A stretch of 64,000 nt of DNA from Clostridia bacterium (GCA_017509785.1 JAFWOT010000012.1:257476-321475), one strand, 5' to 3'; positions 1 through 9,724 are shown, counted from the stretch's first letter. Program-made: numbers and translations. Notes: generated by a model not told the origin, from the letters alone.

Positions 1-1
1 G

Positions 2-1525
2 ATGACAATGCAGCGCGCCGTTGCGGAGATCCGCGCATGCGAGAGCGACACGGCGGAAGCCGTTGCCGCGGCAGCTTCGCTTGGCGCTTTAAAGGGCGCA
101 AGGGGAAATTCCGGCGTCATTCTTTCGCAGATCTTCCGAGGGATATCCCAATCCATCAAGGGCAAAGGCGATATCATCACCGCCGAAATGCTGGCGGAAG
201 CCATGCGCTCCGGCACGGAGGCCGCATATAAGGCCGTCATGCGTCCCAAGGAGGGTACGATGCTTACCGTCGCCCGCTTTATGGCGGATGCCGGGCAGAA
301 GGCCGCAAGCGCGCGGGGCGCGGAAGTTTTCGATGTGCTCGACGCCATGATAGAAGGCGGCGACGCCGCTTTGAAGAAGACTCCCGAGATGCTTCCCGTA
401 TTGAAGGAAGCCGGCGTGCTCGATTCGGGCGGCACCGGGCTCTTGACAATATTCCGCGGCTTCGTTCTTGCCGCGAACGGCGAAGAACCCGAGGATCTCG
501 ATCTTTCGGCTTTCGCCGTTACCGAAGCTTCCTCGGCGGAGGATTATTCCTCGAACGACGATATCATCAGCGCCACCAACGTCGAGGATATCAAATTCGG
601 CTATTGCAGTGAGATGTTCATAATCCATCTGCATGACGACGTCACCGAAACCGATATCGACAGATTCCGCGATAAGCTTTGCCGTCTCGGCGACAGCGTC
701 GTCGTAGTTCACGATTCCGGCATTATCAAGGTCCATGCGCATTCGAACGCGCCCGGCAAGGTCATCCAGTTCGCTCTGCAGCTCGGCGAGATCGATAAGC
801 TCAAGGTCGACAACATGCGCGAGCAGAACAGGCAGCTCCACGAGAAGAAGCTGCGCGAGCGCAAGGAGCAGGCAGTTATAGCCGTCAGCGCCGGCGAAGG
901 GCTCGAGGCGGATTTCAAGGAGCTCGGCGTGAGCTTTATAATCTCCGGCGGGCAGACGATGAACCCCAGCATAGACGTTATCGCTCAGGCCGTGAAGAAG
1001 GTCAACGCCAACACGGTGTTCATTCTGCCCAACAACTCGAATATCATCCTCGCCGCTCAGCAGGCGGCTTCCGTCAGCGATTGCAGGGTCATCGTCCTGC
1101 CCACGAAGACGGTCATGCAGGGCATATCCGCGATGACCGGTTTCAATCCCGATTCCTCCGTGGAGGAGAACGAGGCCAATATGACCGAGTGCTTCGGGAA
1201 CGTCATTTCCGGCTCCGTGACTTACGCCGTGCGCGATACCTCTTTTGAGGGCAACACCATCCACGCCAACGACATAATCGGCCTTGTCGACAATAAGATC
1301 GTCGAGGTCGGCAGCGACGTTGCGGTTTGCACCCGTTCTCTTATCGAAAGGATGATCTCCATGAAGGAGGACTGCGGCTTCGTTTCCGTATACTGGGGCG
1401 AGGGCGCGTCCGAAGAGAGCGCACAGATGCTCTTTGACGATCTCAGCGCGGCGTATCCCGACATCGAGTTCATGGTTAGGCCCGGCGGTCAGCCTCTCTA
1501 CTACTATTTTGTATCGGCGGAGTAA
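2..1525 (+). CDS. fakA: DhaL/DAK2-type fatty acid kinase subunit, 5' truncated
   Basis: The frame is already open at the window edge, so the true start and the kinase N-terminus lie upstream. The 507 visible residues begin where the GDTGTNM nucleotide/Mg loop of a DhaL domain would end. They continue with the DhaL motif KGARGNSGVILSQ (residues 31-43) and DSGGTGL (141-147), then a C-terminal EDD-type domain. Proteins of this build (YloV/FakA) phosphorylate fatty acids presented by a FakB carrier so that they can enter phospholipid synthesis; that role is family knowledge. The stop codon abuts the recG ATG with no gap, so the two are probably translationally coupled. The yloV-to-recG neighbourhood is also found in Bacillus. 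Confidence 0.88.
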   Translation: MTMQRAVAEIRACESDTAEAVAAAASLGALKGARGNSGVILSQIFRGISQSIKGKGDIITAEMLAEAMRSGTEAAYKAVMRPKEGTMLTVARFMADAGQKAASARGAEVFDVLDAMIEGGDAALKKTPEMLPVLKEAGVLDSGGTGLLTIFRGFVLAANGEEPEDLDLSAFAVTEASSAEDYSSNDDIISATNVEDIKFGYCSEMFIIHLHDDVTETDIDRFRDKLCRLGDSVVVVHDSGIIKVHAHSNAPGKVIQFALQLGEIDKLKVDNMREQNRQLHEKKLRERKEQAVIAVSAGEGLEADFKELGVSFIISGGQTMNPSIDVIAQAVKKVNANTVFILPNNSNIILAAQQAASVSDCRVIVLPTKTVMQGISAMTGFNPDSSVEENEANMTECFGNVISGSVTYAVRDTSFEGNTIHANDIIGLVDNKIVEVGSDVAVCTRSLIERMISMKEDCGFVSVYWGEGASEESAQMLFDDLSAAYPDIEFMVRPGGQPLYYYFVSAE

Positions 1526-3550
1526 ATGAAGATAAGCGACAGCTTAACCGATCTGAAAGGAATCGGTCCCAAGCGAGCCGAGGCTCTTGGCCGCTTGGGA
1601 CTTTTTTCGCTGCGCGATCTCTTGTATTTTTCCCCGCGGGAGCATTACGATCTGCGCGAGGCAAAGCGGATCGATTCGCTCTCCCACGGCGAATACGCCT
1701 GCATAAAGGTCGAGAGCATCGATCAGCCGAAGATGTCCTACCCTATAATCGGCGGCAGAAGGACCTCGCTCGTTACGGTGAACGTATCCGACGGTACGGG
1801 CAGGCTCCGGCTTTCGTGGTTCAATCAGCCGTACGTAATGAAGAACATCCCCGATTTCGCGCGCGGATACGTTCATGGGCGGGTCGATCTCAGCCGCGGA
1901 GCCGTAATGGCGAACGCCGTTTTTTGCGTATCGCCGCCCGGTATGCTTCCAGTTTACCCGTTGACAAGGGGCCTGGGGCAGGCTGCTGTCAGATCCTGCG
2001 TGAGATCGGCGATCTGCGCGCTCCGGGGGCAGTACGGTGAAACGCTGCCGGAAGAGCTTCGGATGAAGCACGGACTCTGCCAGCTCGGTTTTGCGCTCGA
2101 GAACCTTCACTTCCCCGTTAACCCCGAAGCTCTTCGTATGGCCAAGCGGAGGCTTTCGTTCGAGAACATACTTTCCTTTACGATCCTTCTCGAAGCGGTA
2201 AGATCGAGGACTTTCTCCTCCCCCGGTATCGAATTCGATACGGAGGGCTCGATCGAAAGCTTTGTGGATCTCCTCCCCTTCCGCCCCACGGACGGGCAGT
2301 TTGCCGTTATGCGCGATATCGAACGCGACATGGCCTCTTCCGTTCCGATGAACAGGCTCATTCAGGGGGACGTCGGATCAGGCAAAACGATACTCGCCTT
2401 CTACGCAATGTTCGTATGCGCCATGAGCGGAAGGCAGGCGGCGCTCATGGCTCCGACGGCTTTGCTCGCGGAACAGCATTTCGTTCAGCTTGAAAGCATG
2501 TTCGGCGATAAGGCGGCCATTCTCACGAGCGGCATGAAAAAGGCGGAGCAGCGCGCCGTTCTCGAGAGGATCTCCTCAGGCGAAGCGCAGTACGTCGTCG
2601 GCACGCATTCCCTTATAGAAAGCGGGGTCGTGTTCCGGGATCTCGGTGTTGTGATAACGGACGAGCAGCACCGATTCGGCGTCCGTCAGAGGGCTGTTCT
2701 CGGCGGGAAGGGTCTCTCCCCCGACGTGCTTATAATGAGCGCTACGCCGATCCCGAGGACACTCTCGCTCATCCTCTACGGGGATCTTGAGGTCTCGAGA
2801 CTGACCGAGCTCCCCAAAGGGCGAAAGCCTGTCGCGACAAAATACGTCCCCCCCGAAAAGCGCGGCGATATGTATCGCTATATCGAGAGGGAGATCGTTT
2901 CGAGGGGCATACAGGCGTTCGTGGTCTGCCCGATGATAGAGGATAACGACGAAGTTCCGCTCGCGTGCTCGGCAGAATCCGTTTTCGCAGAGCTTAAGGA
3001 TATGCTCTCGGTCCGGGTCGAGCTCGTCCACGGGCGCATGAAGCCCGATAAACGCGACGAGATCATGAAGCGATTCCGGGACGGAGAGGCGGATCTTCTC
3101 GTTTCGACGACGGTGATCGAGGTCGGCGTGGACGTTCCGAACGCCTGCATAATGGCGATAGAGTCCTCCGAAAGGTTCGGACTTGCACAGCTTCATCAGC
3201 TTCGCGGGAGGGTCGGCAGGAGCGATAAGGAGAGCTTCTGTTTCCTGCTTTCGGAAAGCAGATCCGAAACTGCGGCGGAAAGGATAAAGACGCTCACCTC
3301 TTCGAACGATGGATTCCGCATCGCCGAAAAGGATCTGGAGACGCGCGGCCCCGGCGAGCTGCTGGGCCAGCGTCAGCATGGGAGTTCGAGCCTTATCGAC
3401 GCGTACATGCTTGCCGATATGCAGACTCTCGCAGACGCTCGTGACACGGCAGTATTCATGCTGAGGAGCCGTTCGAAGGATGACCGCAGATTCGTCGAAG
3501 ATACCCTCGGAAAATACTCAAAAGTGCTTGAAAACATCGCTATCAATTAG
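1526..3550 (+). CDS. recG: ATP-dependent DNA helicase RecG
   Basis: A 674-residue superfamily 2 helicase that remodels stalled replication forks and Holliday junctions. It opens with a helix-hairpin-helix-like KGIGPKRAEALGRLG and an OB-fold wedge domain (to about 190). The helicase core has Walker A GDVGSGKT (about 281-288), the RecG-type DEQH box (379-382, within ITDEQHRFG), SATPIPRT, and motif VI QLRGRVGRS. Length is typical of RecG (about 680). The ATG directly follows the fakA stop, and rlmD begins 12 bases after the end, so fakA-recG-rlmD look like one transcription unit. Confidence 0.97.
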   Translation: MKISDSLTDLKGIGPKRAEALGRLGLFSLRDLLYFSPREHYDLREAKRIDSLSHGEYACIKVESIDQPKMSYPIIGGRRTSLVTVNVSDGTGRLRLSWFNQPYVMKNIPDFARGYVHGRVDLSRGAVMANAVFCVSPPGMLPVYPLTRGLGQAAVRSCVRSAICALRGQYGETLPEELRMKHGLCQLGFALENLHFPVNPEALRMAKRRLSFENILSFTILLEAVRSRTFSSPGIEFDTEGSIESFVDLLPFRPTDGQFAVMRDIERDMASSVPMNRLIQGDVGSGKTILAFYAMFVCAMSGRQAALMAPTALLAEQHFVQLESMFGDKAAILTSGMKKAEQRAVLERISSGEAQYVVGTHSLIESGVVFRDLGVVITDEQHRFGVRQRAVLGGKGLSPDVLIMSATPIPRTLSLILYGDLEVSRLTELPKGRKPVATKYVPPEKRGDMYRYIEREIVSRGIQAFVVCPMIEDNDEVPLACSAESVFAELKDMLSVRVELVHGRMKPDKRDEIMKRFRDGEADLLVSTTVIEVGVDVPNACIMAIESSERFGLAQLHQLRGRVGRSDKESFCFLLSESRSETAAERIKTLTSSNDGFRIAEKDLETRGPGELLGQRQHGSSSLIDAYMLADMQTLADARDTAVFMLRSRSKDDRRFVEDTLGKYSKVLENIAIN

Positions 3551-3562
3551 GAGGACGACAAT

Positions 3563-4918
3563 ATGAGCGCTCCTGTAAAAAAGAATGACGATATTTCCCT
3601 GGAAATAACCGGCCTCACCGCCGAAGGAAGCGGCGTCGGCAGGTACGAGGGCTATGCGGTGTTCGTACCCGGCGCGATCCCGGGCGAGACGGTCAATGCG
3701 CATATAATCAAGGCCGGCAGTTCCTATGCCGTCGGCAAGCTATGCGGGGTCGCCGCGCCATCGCCCGAAAGGGTCGTTCCCCCCTGCCCCGCCTTCCCAA
3801 GGTGCGGGGGCTGTTCCCTGCAGCATTTGGATTATTCGGCTCAGCTTAAGATCAAGCGCGAGACCGTGCTCGGCGCGCTGGAGCGAATAGGCGGCTTCTC
3901 CGGCATCGAAGTCCTCCCGACCGTCCCGTGCGCGGAGCCTCTACGCTGCCGCAACAAGGGAAGCTTCCCCTTTGGGTCTGTCGATGGCAAGGTCGTCTGG
4001 GGGCTGTACTCACCGAGGAGCCATAGGCTCATCCCGCTCAGCGACTGCCTCATCGAAAGTCATGCCGCAGTCGACGCCGCAAACGCCGTCTGCGAATGGG
4101 CGACCAGGTATTCCGTCCCCGTTTACGACGAGCGAACCGGAAAGGGCGTGCTTCGCCACGTCGTCACAAGGGAATGCACGGGCGGAACGGCTGTATGCGT
4201 TGTCACAACGGAAAAGCTCCCGAAGGATCGGGAGCTCGTTGCGATCATAAAGAATGCCGTACCCAACGTCGTTTCTTTGGTCCACAACGTGAACCCCGAT
4301 TCGACTAACGTCATCTGCGGTAAGGATTTCCGTGTGATAGACGGGGACAAGCGCGTCATGCACGAGCTCTGTTCGCTTCGTTTCCTTGTCAGTGCGGAGA
4401 GCTTCCTGCAGGTCAACACGAAGCAGACCGAGAAGCTGTATTCCCTGGCGGTCGGGGCTTTGGAGCTCAACGGAAGCGAACGTATCGCCGATATCTTCTG
4501 CGGGATCGGGACGATCTCTCTCATGCTCGCAAAAAAAGCCGCATCTGTTTTGGGGATAGAATTTGTCGAGCGTGCCGTGGAGGACGCCCGCCGCAACGCG
4601 GAACTCAACGGGATCGGGAACGCCGAGTTCCTCGCCGGCGCCGCCGAGGAGATACTCCCACGCCTCGTCGCGCAGGGCGAGCGCTTTGACGGGATCCTCC
4701 TCGATCCGCCGAGGAAAGGAGCCGATAAGGCAGTGCTCGACGCCATCGCGCAAAGCGGCGCAGGGAGGATAGTATACGTTTCCTGCGATCCCGCTACGCT
4801 TGCAAGGGATCTCAAAACACTCTGCGGATACGGGTATTCCATCCGCTCGGTCCGGCCGGTGGATATGTTCCCGATGACGGGACATGTGGAGACAGTCGTA
4901 TTGATGACAAGGAACTAG
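3563..4918 (+). CDS. rlmD: 23S rRNA (uracil-C5)-methyltransferase, RlmD/TrmA family
   Basis: A 451-residue SAM-dependent RNA m5U methyltransferase. An N-terminal TRAM domain (about 10-60) precedes cluster cysteines C75, C81 and C84 in CPAFPRCGGC, as expected for the [4Fe-4S] RlmD/RlmC group. The C-terminal half carries the SAM motif DIFCGIGTIS, the substrate motif LDPPRKGAD and the catalytic-cysteine motif YVSCDPATLARD. The start is set by AGGAGGACGACAAT just before the ATG. It cannot be told from sequence alone whether it modifies U1939, U747 or both (the RlmCD type of Gram-positives). Confidence 0.93.
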   Translation: MSAPVKKNDDISLEITGLTAEGSGVGRYEGYAVFVPGAIPGETVNAHIIKAGSSYAVGKLCGVAAPSPERVVPPCPAFPRCGGCSLQHLDYSAQLKIKRETVLGALERIGGFSGIEVLPTVPCAEPLRCRNKGSFPFGSVDGKVVWGLYSPRSHRLIPLSDCLIESHAAVDAANAVCEWATRYSVPVYDERTGKGVLRHVVTRECTGGTAVCVVTTEKLPKDRELVAIIKNAVPNVVSLVHNVNPDSTNVICGKDFRVIDGDKRVMHELCSLRFLVSAESFLQVNTKQTEKLYSLAVGALELNGSERIADIFCGIGTISLMLAKKAASVLGIEFVERAVEDARRNAELNGIGNAEFLAGAAEEILPRLVAQGERFDGILLDPPRKGADKAVLDAIAQSGAGRIVYVSCDPATLARDLKTLCGYGYSIRSVRPVDMFPMTGHVETVVLMTRN

Positions 4919-4945
4919 CCAAAATCGGGATTTGGAGAACTGTTT

Positions 4946-5788
4946 ATGAAGAATGCAACAACATCGAAATCGAAAAAAGTACAATTAAGCAAATTATGGT
5001 GGTATCTGCTCCTGATTGTCGTGCTGTCCGCTTTTTGCTTTATCACCCTCAACGTTTTGTTGCTTCCGTATTCGATCGAGTACAGTGAAACAGGAAAGAT
5101 GACCGCCGGCTATTTCCTATATGCAGCGATAGGACTGTTATTTTCAACTCCGACGCCTTTTGTAGCGGTTCTTATCATTTCTCTATTCATAGAAAAAATC
5201 GGTATCAGACAGATGTTCCGCAACATTTTCCGCACAGAAAACAAGTTGAAAACCATCTTGATTACAGCCGGGTTTTGTTTGCTTGCTTTTGTTTACGCAA
5301 TACTGTTCGGAACGCCCAACGGCTCGCCCTGGTATATGTTCCCTCTCGGTTTTCTGATCATGATACCGTTTGTCGGTATCGCCGAAGAGACCGGCTGGCG
5401 GGGTCTGTTGCAGCCGGAATTGGATAAAAGAATAAAGTATCCGTTTTCGGTTCTTCTTACAGCCGCGATCTGGTTCGTCTGGCATTTTCCGGTGTTTTTA
5501 GATCCGACCTCGAACCATTACGGAGACAGCATAATAGGATTCGGGATCACGATCTTTATCTGGGCGTTTGCTCTGGCCGCTATCTATAAATCAACAAAAA
5601 GCGTGATCGCCTGTGCGCTGTATCATGCTTTCATTGATGCGATTGGCGCGGTTTATGATTGGAACGCATTATTTGATGGCTTTCCTGGAAGTGTATCGAC
5701 AAATGTTTACCGAGGCATTTGGCTTACCGCAGCTGTTGTCTTATGGATCTGTGCAGAAAAGAAAGAGAGACATGCACGAGGTATCTGA
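4946..5788 (+). CDS. CPBP-family intramembrane metalloprotease
   Basis: A 280-residue multi-pass membrane protein of the CPBP (Abi/CaaX protease-like) family. The three family motifs are present: EETGWR (about 147-152), WFVWH (about 176-180) and YHAFIDA (about 210). About seven hydrophobic segments surround them. Such proteins cleave membrane substrates or give bacteriocin self-immunity; the substrate here is unknown. A GGAG site lies 8 bases upstream of the ATG. The gene is visibly richer in A+T than rlmD before it and the genes after it, which may indicate separate acquisition. It is the first of a run of accessory genes on this strand. Confidence 0.85.
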   Translation: MKNATTSKSKKVQLSKLWWYLLLIVVLSAFCFITLNVLLLPYSIEYSETGKMTAGYFLYAAIGLLFSTPTPFVAVLIISLFIEKIGIRQMFRNIFRTENKLKTILITAGFCLLAFVYAILFGTPNGSPWYMFPLGFLIMIPFVGIAEETGWRGLLQPELDKRIKYPFSVLLTAAIWFVWHFPVFLDPTSNHYGDSIIGFGITIFIWAFALAAIYKSTKSVIACALYHAFIDAIGAVYDWNALFDGFPGSVSTNVYRGIWLTAAVVLWICAEKKERHARGI

Positions 5789-5836
5789 AAGAGAATAGAT
5801 TAGACCAACAAATTCCTGTTTACGGAGCAAAAAGCA

Positions 5837-6466
5837 ATGGAAAAGACCGAAGAAAAAGCAATATTTGACAGAGCGACGGAGAAGCTCGATCTATACGTTC
5901 CGCTGTGTCTTGAAGACGGCTGCGCCGACGATGCAAGAGACTTCCTTCAGCCGGGCGGGCAGTACGTGAGATTCGCCTTGAAGGAGTTCATGAAAGAGCT
6001 TTTGTTTGAGCTTATAAAGCCCGTGGGAGAGTGGACGAAGGACCCTTATTATATCGATATGGACCCGATCTACGAGACGGTAAAGCATGAGCTTGCGGAG
6101 CATTTTGAGGTCAGTCACGGGCTTGAAGAATACATTTTCTCCGAATTCATACACGTTAAGATTAACGATATCCTGTCCCTCGATCTCTTAAGGGGGCACC
6201 ACGCATTTTCTACCGTAGGAATACGCGTCAACGGGTTTTGGGACGATGACGACAGCGACTGGATGGGATACGTCGCAGAAAAAACGAACGACGAGCTGCT
6301 TGAGTGTCAGGCAAATGGTGACTGCGAGCGATGCTCCGCGTACTTCTTCCCCGATCAGACAACAGAGTTCTGCCGCGTCGCGGAATACGTATACGACAAC
6401 GTAGACCGTTTCACACAGATGGCTGAGGAAAAGGCGCGGGAAGAAAGAACAAAGTATGACCTGTAG
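5837..6466 (+). CDS. Uncharacterised protein; shares a domain with the C-terminus of the next gene
   Basis: A 209-residue acidic, apparently cytoplasmic protein without a signal peptide. I do not recognise a named family. Its residues 35-120 align by eye with residues 477-565 of the neighbouring DUF4116 protein: DFLQPGGQYV with EYLDPDGGFV, FMKELLF with FVKDLVY, DMDPIYETVKHEL with DLDKAYEEIRARL. It therefore looks like a stand-alone copy of that domain. A cysteine group near residue 160 (CQANGDCERC) is absent from the neighbour. The start has GGAG upstream. The next gene begins 23 bases later, so the two are probably co-transcribed. Confidence 0.8.
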   Translation: MEKTEEKAIFDRATEKLDLYVPLCLEDGCADDARDFLQPGGQYVRFALKEFMKELLFELIKPVGEWTKDPYYIDMDPIYETVKHELAEHFEVSHGLEEYIFSEFIHVKINDILSLDLLRGHHAFSTVGIRVNGFWDDDDSDWMGYVAEKTNDELLECQANGDCERCSAYFFPDQTTEFCRVAEYVYDNVDRFTQMAEEKAREERTKYDL

Positions 6467-6489
6467 ATCATACGAAAGCAGGTGGTTTT

Positions 6490-8370
6490 ATGGAAACGAT
6501 AGAAAAGTATACAAACTGCAAAAAAGAGGACGTGATCCGCAAAGTCCCTGAGGACCTCTGGTGCGACTGGCTCGCGCAGGCGTCCGACGAGGACAGAACG
6601 GACGTGGCCTTCATGAAAAAACTTGTCCTGCGCCGCGGGGAATGTCTTAAGTTCGCGCCGGATACGCTGCGATCCGATCAAAGCACGGTCTTGAAGATCG
6701 TAAAGAGCTGCCCCTCCGCCATCGTTTATGCGTCTGAAGAGCTGCAGAACGACCGTAAGTTCATCAAGCAGGCAGTGAACATTAACGCTGAAGTGATAAA
6801 ATACGTAAGCGAAAGGTTCAGAAACGACAAAGGGCTCGCCCTCCTCGCCGTCAGAAGTGACCGGGAAATATTCTCCTCTCTCACGGAGGAGATGCAGAGC
6901 GACGCCGACGTGGCGGAAGCGTGGCTCGGCGGAAAGCCGTTCAAGCTGAAAAACGCGCCGGAAATAATACGGGACAACAAGGCGTTTGCGATCAGAATGC
7001 TTTCCATGTACGGCGGTTTCCTCAAAGACGTGAGCGAACGCCTCCGCGCGGACAAGGACGTCGTGACGGCTGCCGTCGGCTCGGATTGGAACGCGCTCGG
7101 ATACGCCGCCGAAGAATTGCGCGGCGACCGCGACATAGTCTTGACCGCCGTCGGGCACGACGGCTACGCGCTTCAGTTCGCGTCCGAAGAATTGAAGGAC
7201 GACAAAGAGATAGTCCTTTCGGCGATCGCGACCTATGAAGGCGACGTACTCGAATACGCGTCGGAGCGGCTGAAGGACGACAAGGAGACGGTCCTTGCCG
7301 CGGTAAAGAGATGCGGAGATTCTATCGGCTTCGCGTCGGAGCGGTTAAGACACGACGGCGACGTTATCCGCGCGGTCCTTGACACGTACCCCGGTCAGTT
7401 TGAAAACCTGCCGGAGGACGTGCAGGAGGATCTTGATCATATTCTTTTCGGTCTCGAAAGCGTCGTAAGGAATCTCCCCGATCCCGAGAACTACAGCTTT
7501 TTCGAAGATTCGACAAGCGAATACTACTCCGACTTTGCTCAGGCGGAAGAGGATTTTCTCGACATATTCGAATCGATACCGCCCGAGGAACTGGAGGATG
7601 ATCCGGAGCTGAACGACAGAGTCAGCCGGCTTGCCGTCGAACTGAACGGCGCATATTACAAAGAGGGCAATTATCCGTATGAAGACGTTCACGATGGATT
7701 CATCCGCAGCATTGAAGCGCTGTACGAAGAACACGATATCCCGGTAAGTCCCGTTCTGCAAGAAGCTGTCGACGCGCTTCGCCGGGAAAGCGAAAAGAAA
7801 AAGGACGATAAATACAAAGATCTCAGTCCTGAGCAGAGATCATTTTACGAAAAACTTGACCGGTATGAAAAGACCGTCGGCGGATCAGCCGTGAGATTCG
7901 GAGCGGAAGGCGAAAGAGAGTATCTTGACCCGGACGGAGGTTTTGTAAAAAACTGCATGACGTCCTTCGTCAAGGATCTGGTTTACTCGACGGACGGACT
8001 TTACCGCGACAGCGGGCTGCGGGAGGACGACGGAAACGAGGTCGATCTCGACAAAGCTTACGAAGAGATCCGCGCACGTCTGTCTCCGGAGATAAACGTC
8101 GAAAGGAATCATGATTCTTATTATTCGGAAAACGTCACCGTCGACGTGACCGACGACATTCATCTGATCCTTGTCAGAGCGACGTCGCTTAAGATCATGG
8201 AGATCTGGGTGAACAAGGTCGATTCGGGGCGCGAGCACGGCAGGCGCCTCGCCCCGGACAGGCTCGGCGAGTTTTGCGACATGGTCCGGTACATACGCGA
8301 TATCTACGGAAAATATAATGAGCGTGCACTGAAGCGCGCCGCAGAAATCAAAGAAAAACTCTGCTTGTGA
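6490..8370 (+). CDS. DUF4116 repeat protein with an uncharacterised C-terminal domain
   Basis: A 626-residue protein. Residues of about 45-325 form some eleven helical units of about 25 residues with the DUF4116 signature (FASEELKDDKEIVLSAI and YASERLKDDKETVLAAV are the clearest). The first and middle units, for example KLKNAPEIIRDNK, are degenerate. An acidic linker follows (about 340-470). Residues 477-626 hold a domain that also makes up most of the previous gene. DUF4116 has no established biochemical role; helical repeats of this kind usually act as binding surfaces, which is inference here. There is no signal peptide or membrane segment. The start has AGGTGG upstream. Confidence 0.85.
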   Translation: METIEKYTNCKKEDVIRKVPEDLWCDWLAQASDEDRTDVAFMKKLVLRRGECLKFAPDTLRSDQSTVLKIVKSCPSAIVYASEELQNDRKFIKQAVNINAEVIKYVSERFRNDKGLALLAVRSDREIFSSLTEEMQSDADVAEAWLGGKPFKLKNAPEIIRDNKAFAIRMLSMYGGFLKDVSERLRADKDVVTAAVGSDWNALGYAAEELRGDRDIVLTAVGHDGYALQFASEELKDDKEIVLSAIATYEGDVLEYASERLKDDKETVLAAVKRCGDSIGFASERLRHDGDVIRAVLDTYPGQFENLPEDVQEDLDHILFGLESVVRNLPDPENYSFFEDSTSEYYSDFAQAEEDFLDIFESIPPEELEDDPELNDRVSRLAVELNGAYYKEGNYPYEDVHDGFIRSIEALYEEHDIPVSPVLQEAVDALRRESEKKKDDKYKDLSPEQRSFYEKLDRYEKTVGGSAVRFGAEGEREYLDPDGGFVKNCMTSFVKDLVYSTDGLYRDSGLREDDGNEVDLDKAYEEIRARLSPEINVERNHDSYYSENVTVDVTDDIHLILVRATSLKIMEIWVNKVDSGREHGRRLAPDRLGEFCDMVRYIRDIYGKYNERALKRAAEIKEKLCL

Positions 8371-8384
8371 TACCGGATCCATTT

Positions 8385-8409
8385 GCGGAGACAATAGAAT
8401 CGTCTCCGC
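8385..8409. repeat. Inverted repeat after the DUF4116 gene
   Basis: GCGGAGAC and GTCTCCGC form a perfect 8-bp stem around a 9-base loop, 15 bases after the stop. No T-run follows, so it is at best a weak terminator or an RNA 3'-end stabiliser. Confidence 0.4.
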
Positions 8410-8491
8410 TGCTCCATCATAAGCGGTCAACGGCATAGACTTTTTGAGGACATAGGAATAAACCAACCAATCTGCAGGAGGTCCACCCAAA

Positions 8492-9691
8492 ATGAACGTT
8501 AGTTTCGATGGTATTCGTATCCGCGATGCTGTTCTAAGCGACTGCCGACAGCTTGCCGATTGGTGGAACGATGGAACCGTTATGGCTCATGCCGGATTTC
8601 CGAACGGGATCGGAACAACTCCGGAAGAAATCAGCAATCAAATTGCGCGTGAAAGCGATGAAAAAGGCCGTACGCTGATGATCGAATACCGCGGGCGGTC
8701 GATCGGGGAAATGAATTACCGCAATTCGGGCGGCCGGATCGCAGAGATAGGCGTCAAAATATGCGAGTCCGAATATCAGAATAAGGGGCTTGGGCGGATC
8801 ATCCTGAGCGTGTTCATTAAAAAACTCTTTTCCATGGGATACGGGAAAATCGTTTTGGATACCAACCTCAATAATCTCAGGGCACAGCATATTTACGAAT
8901 TATTGGGCTTTCGGAGGATAAGGGTAAATCATGATTCCTGGACGGATCAATTGGGCGAATTGCAATCCTCTGTTGATTATGAACTGACGCCGCAATTCTT
9001 TCGGGATCGCTCTGCCGATAAATTGAGATTTAATAACGTGTATTTCATAACCGGGAATGCATACGCGGGCAAATCGACAATGACAAAAATGCTTGCGGAA
9101 AAGTACGGCGGGATACTTTGTGAGGAAAACTACCACGACAGGCTTTTGCCCGGATTGGATAAAACGGAGTTTCCGTGCCTGACCTACACGCGCGATCTTA
9201 AGGATTGGCGCGACTTCATCAGAAGGACTCCGGAGGAATACAAGGCGTGGATGGACGGCGTCGCCAAGGAGTGCGAGATACTGGAGCTCCGCATACTTGA
9301 CGGGCTTTCCGATTCCGACAGACCCGCGTTCGTCGACACGAATATCTCGTTGGAGACCCTGAGATCGATCGCCTCGCACGATCACGTGCTCGTAATGCTG
9401 GCGGATCCGGAGGTCTCCGTCAGGAGGTTTTTTGAGAGACCCGATCGCGAGAAACAGTTTCTCTTCCGGCTCTTATCGGAAGAACCCGACCCCGTTAAGG
9501 CTATGGAGAATTACCGCGAAGGTCTGACGCTGATCAATTCGCGGGAGAATTACGATAGGTTCCTTAACTCCGGGTTCAGCGTGATCTTAAGAGATGAAAA
9601 CCGAAGCGCCGAGCAAACGATGGAGCTTGCCGAAAAAGCGTTCGGATTGGGCAAGGAGCCGTTCGACGACGGATCGAACCAATTGAAATAA
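8492..9691 (+). CDS. GNAT acetyltransferase fused to a P-loop kinase-like domain
   Basis: A 399-residue two-domain protein. Residues 1-165 are a GNAT N-acetyltransferase with the acetyl-CoA-binding motif A as QNKGLGRIIL (96-105) and a C-terminal ELLGF. Residues 181-399 begin with a beta strand and Walker A GNAYAGKST (188-196), then look like a small nucleoside/nucleotide-kinase-like P-loop domain (FVDTN near 267, a HDHVLVMLADP strand, and an arginine-rich lid-like segment around 310). The GGAGG site 9 bases upstream supports the ATG. Each domain is ordinary; I do not know an assigned function for the fusion. The linked activities suggest modification of a small molecule, but that is inference. 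Confidence 0.8.
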   Translation: MNVSFDGIRIRDAVLSDCRQLADWWNDGTVMAHAGFPNGIGTTPEEISNQIARESDEKGRTLMIEYRGRSIGEMNYRNSGGRIAEIGVKICESEYQNKGLGRIILSVFIKKLFSMGYGKIVLDTNLNNLRAQHIYELLGFRRIRVNHDSWTDQLGELQSSVDYELTPQFFRDRSADKLRFNNVYFITGNAYAGKSTMTKMLAEKYGGILCEENYHDRLLPGLDKTEFPCLTYTRDLKDWRDFIRRTPEEYKAWMDGVAKECEILELRILDGLSDSDRPAFVDTNISLETLRSIASHDHVLVMLADPEVSVRRFFERPDREKQFLFRLLSEEPDPVKAMENYREGLTLINSRENYDRFLNSGFSVILRDENRSAEQTMELAEKAFGLGKEPFDDGSNQLK

Positions 9692-9724
9692 ACCGGCGCG
9701 AAAGCTTGAAAGGGATAAACGGAT

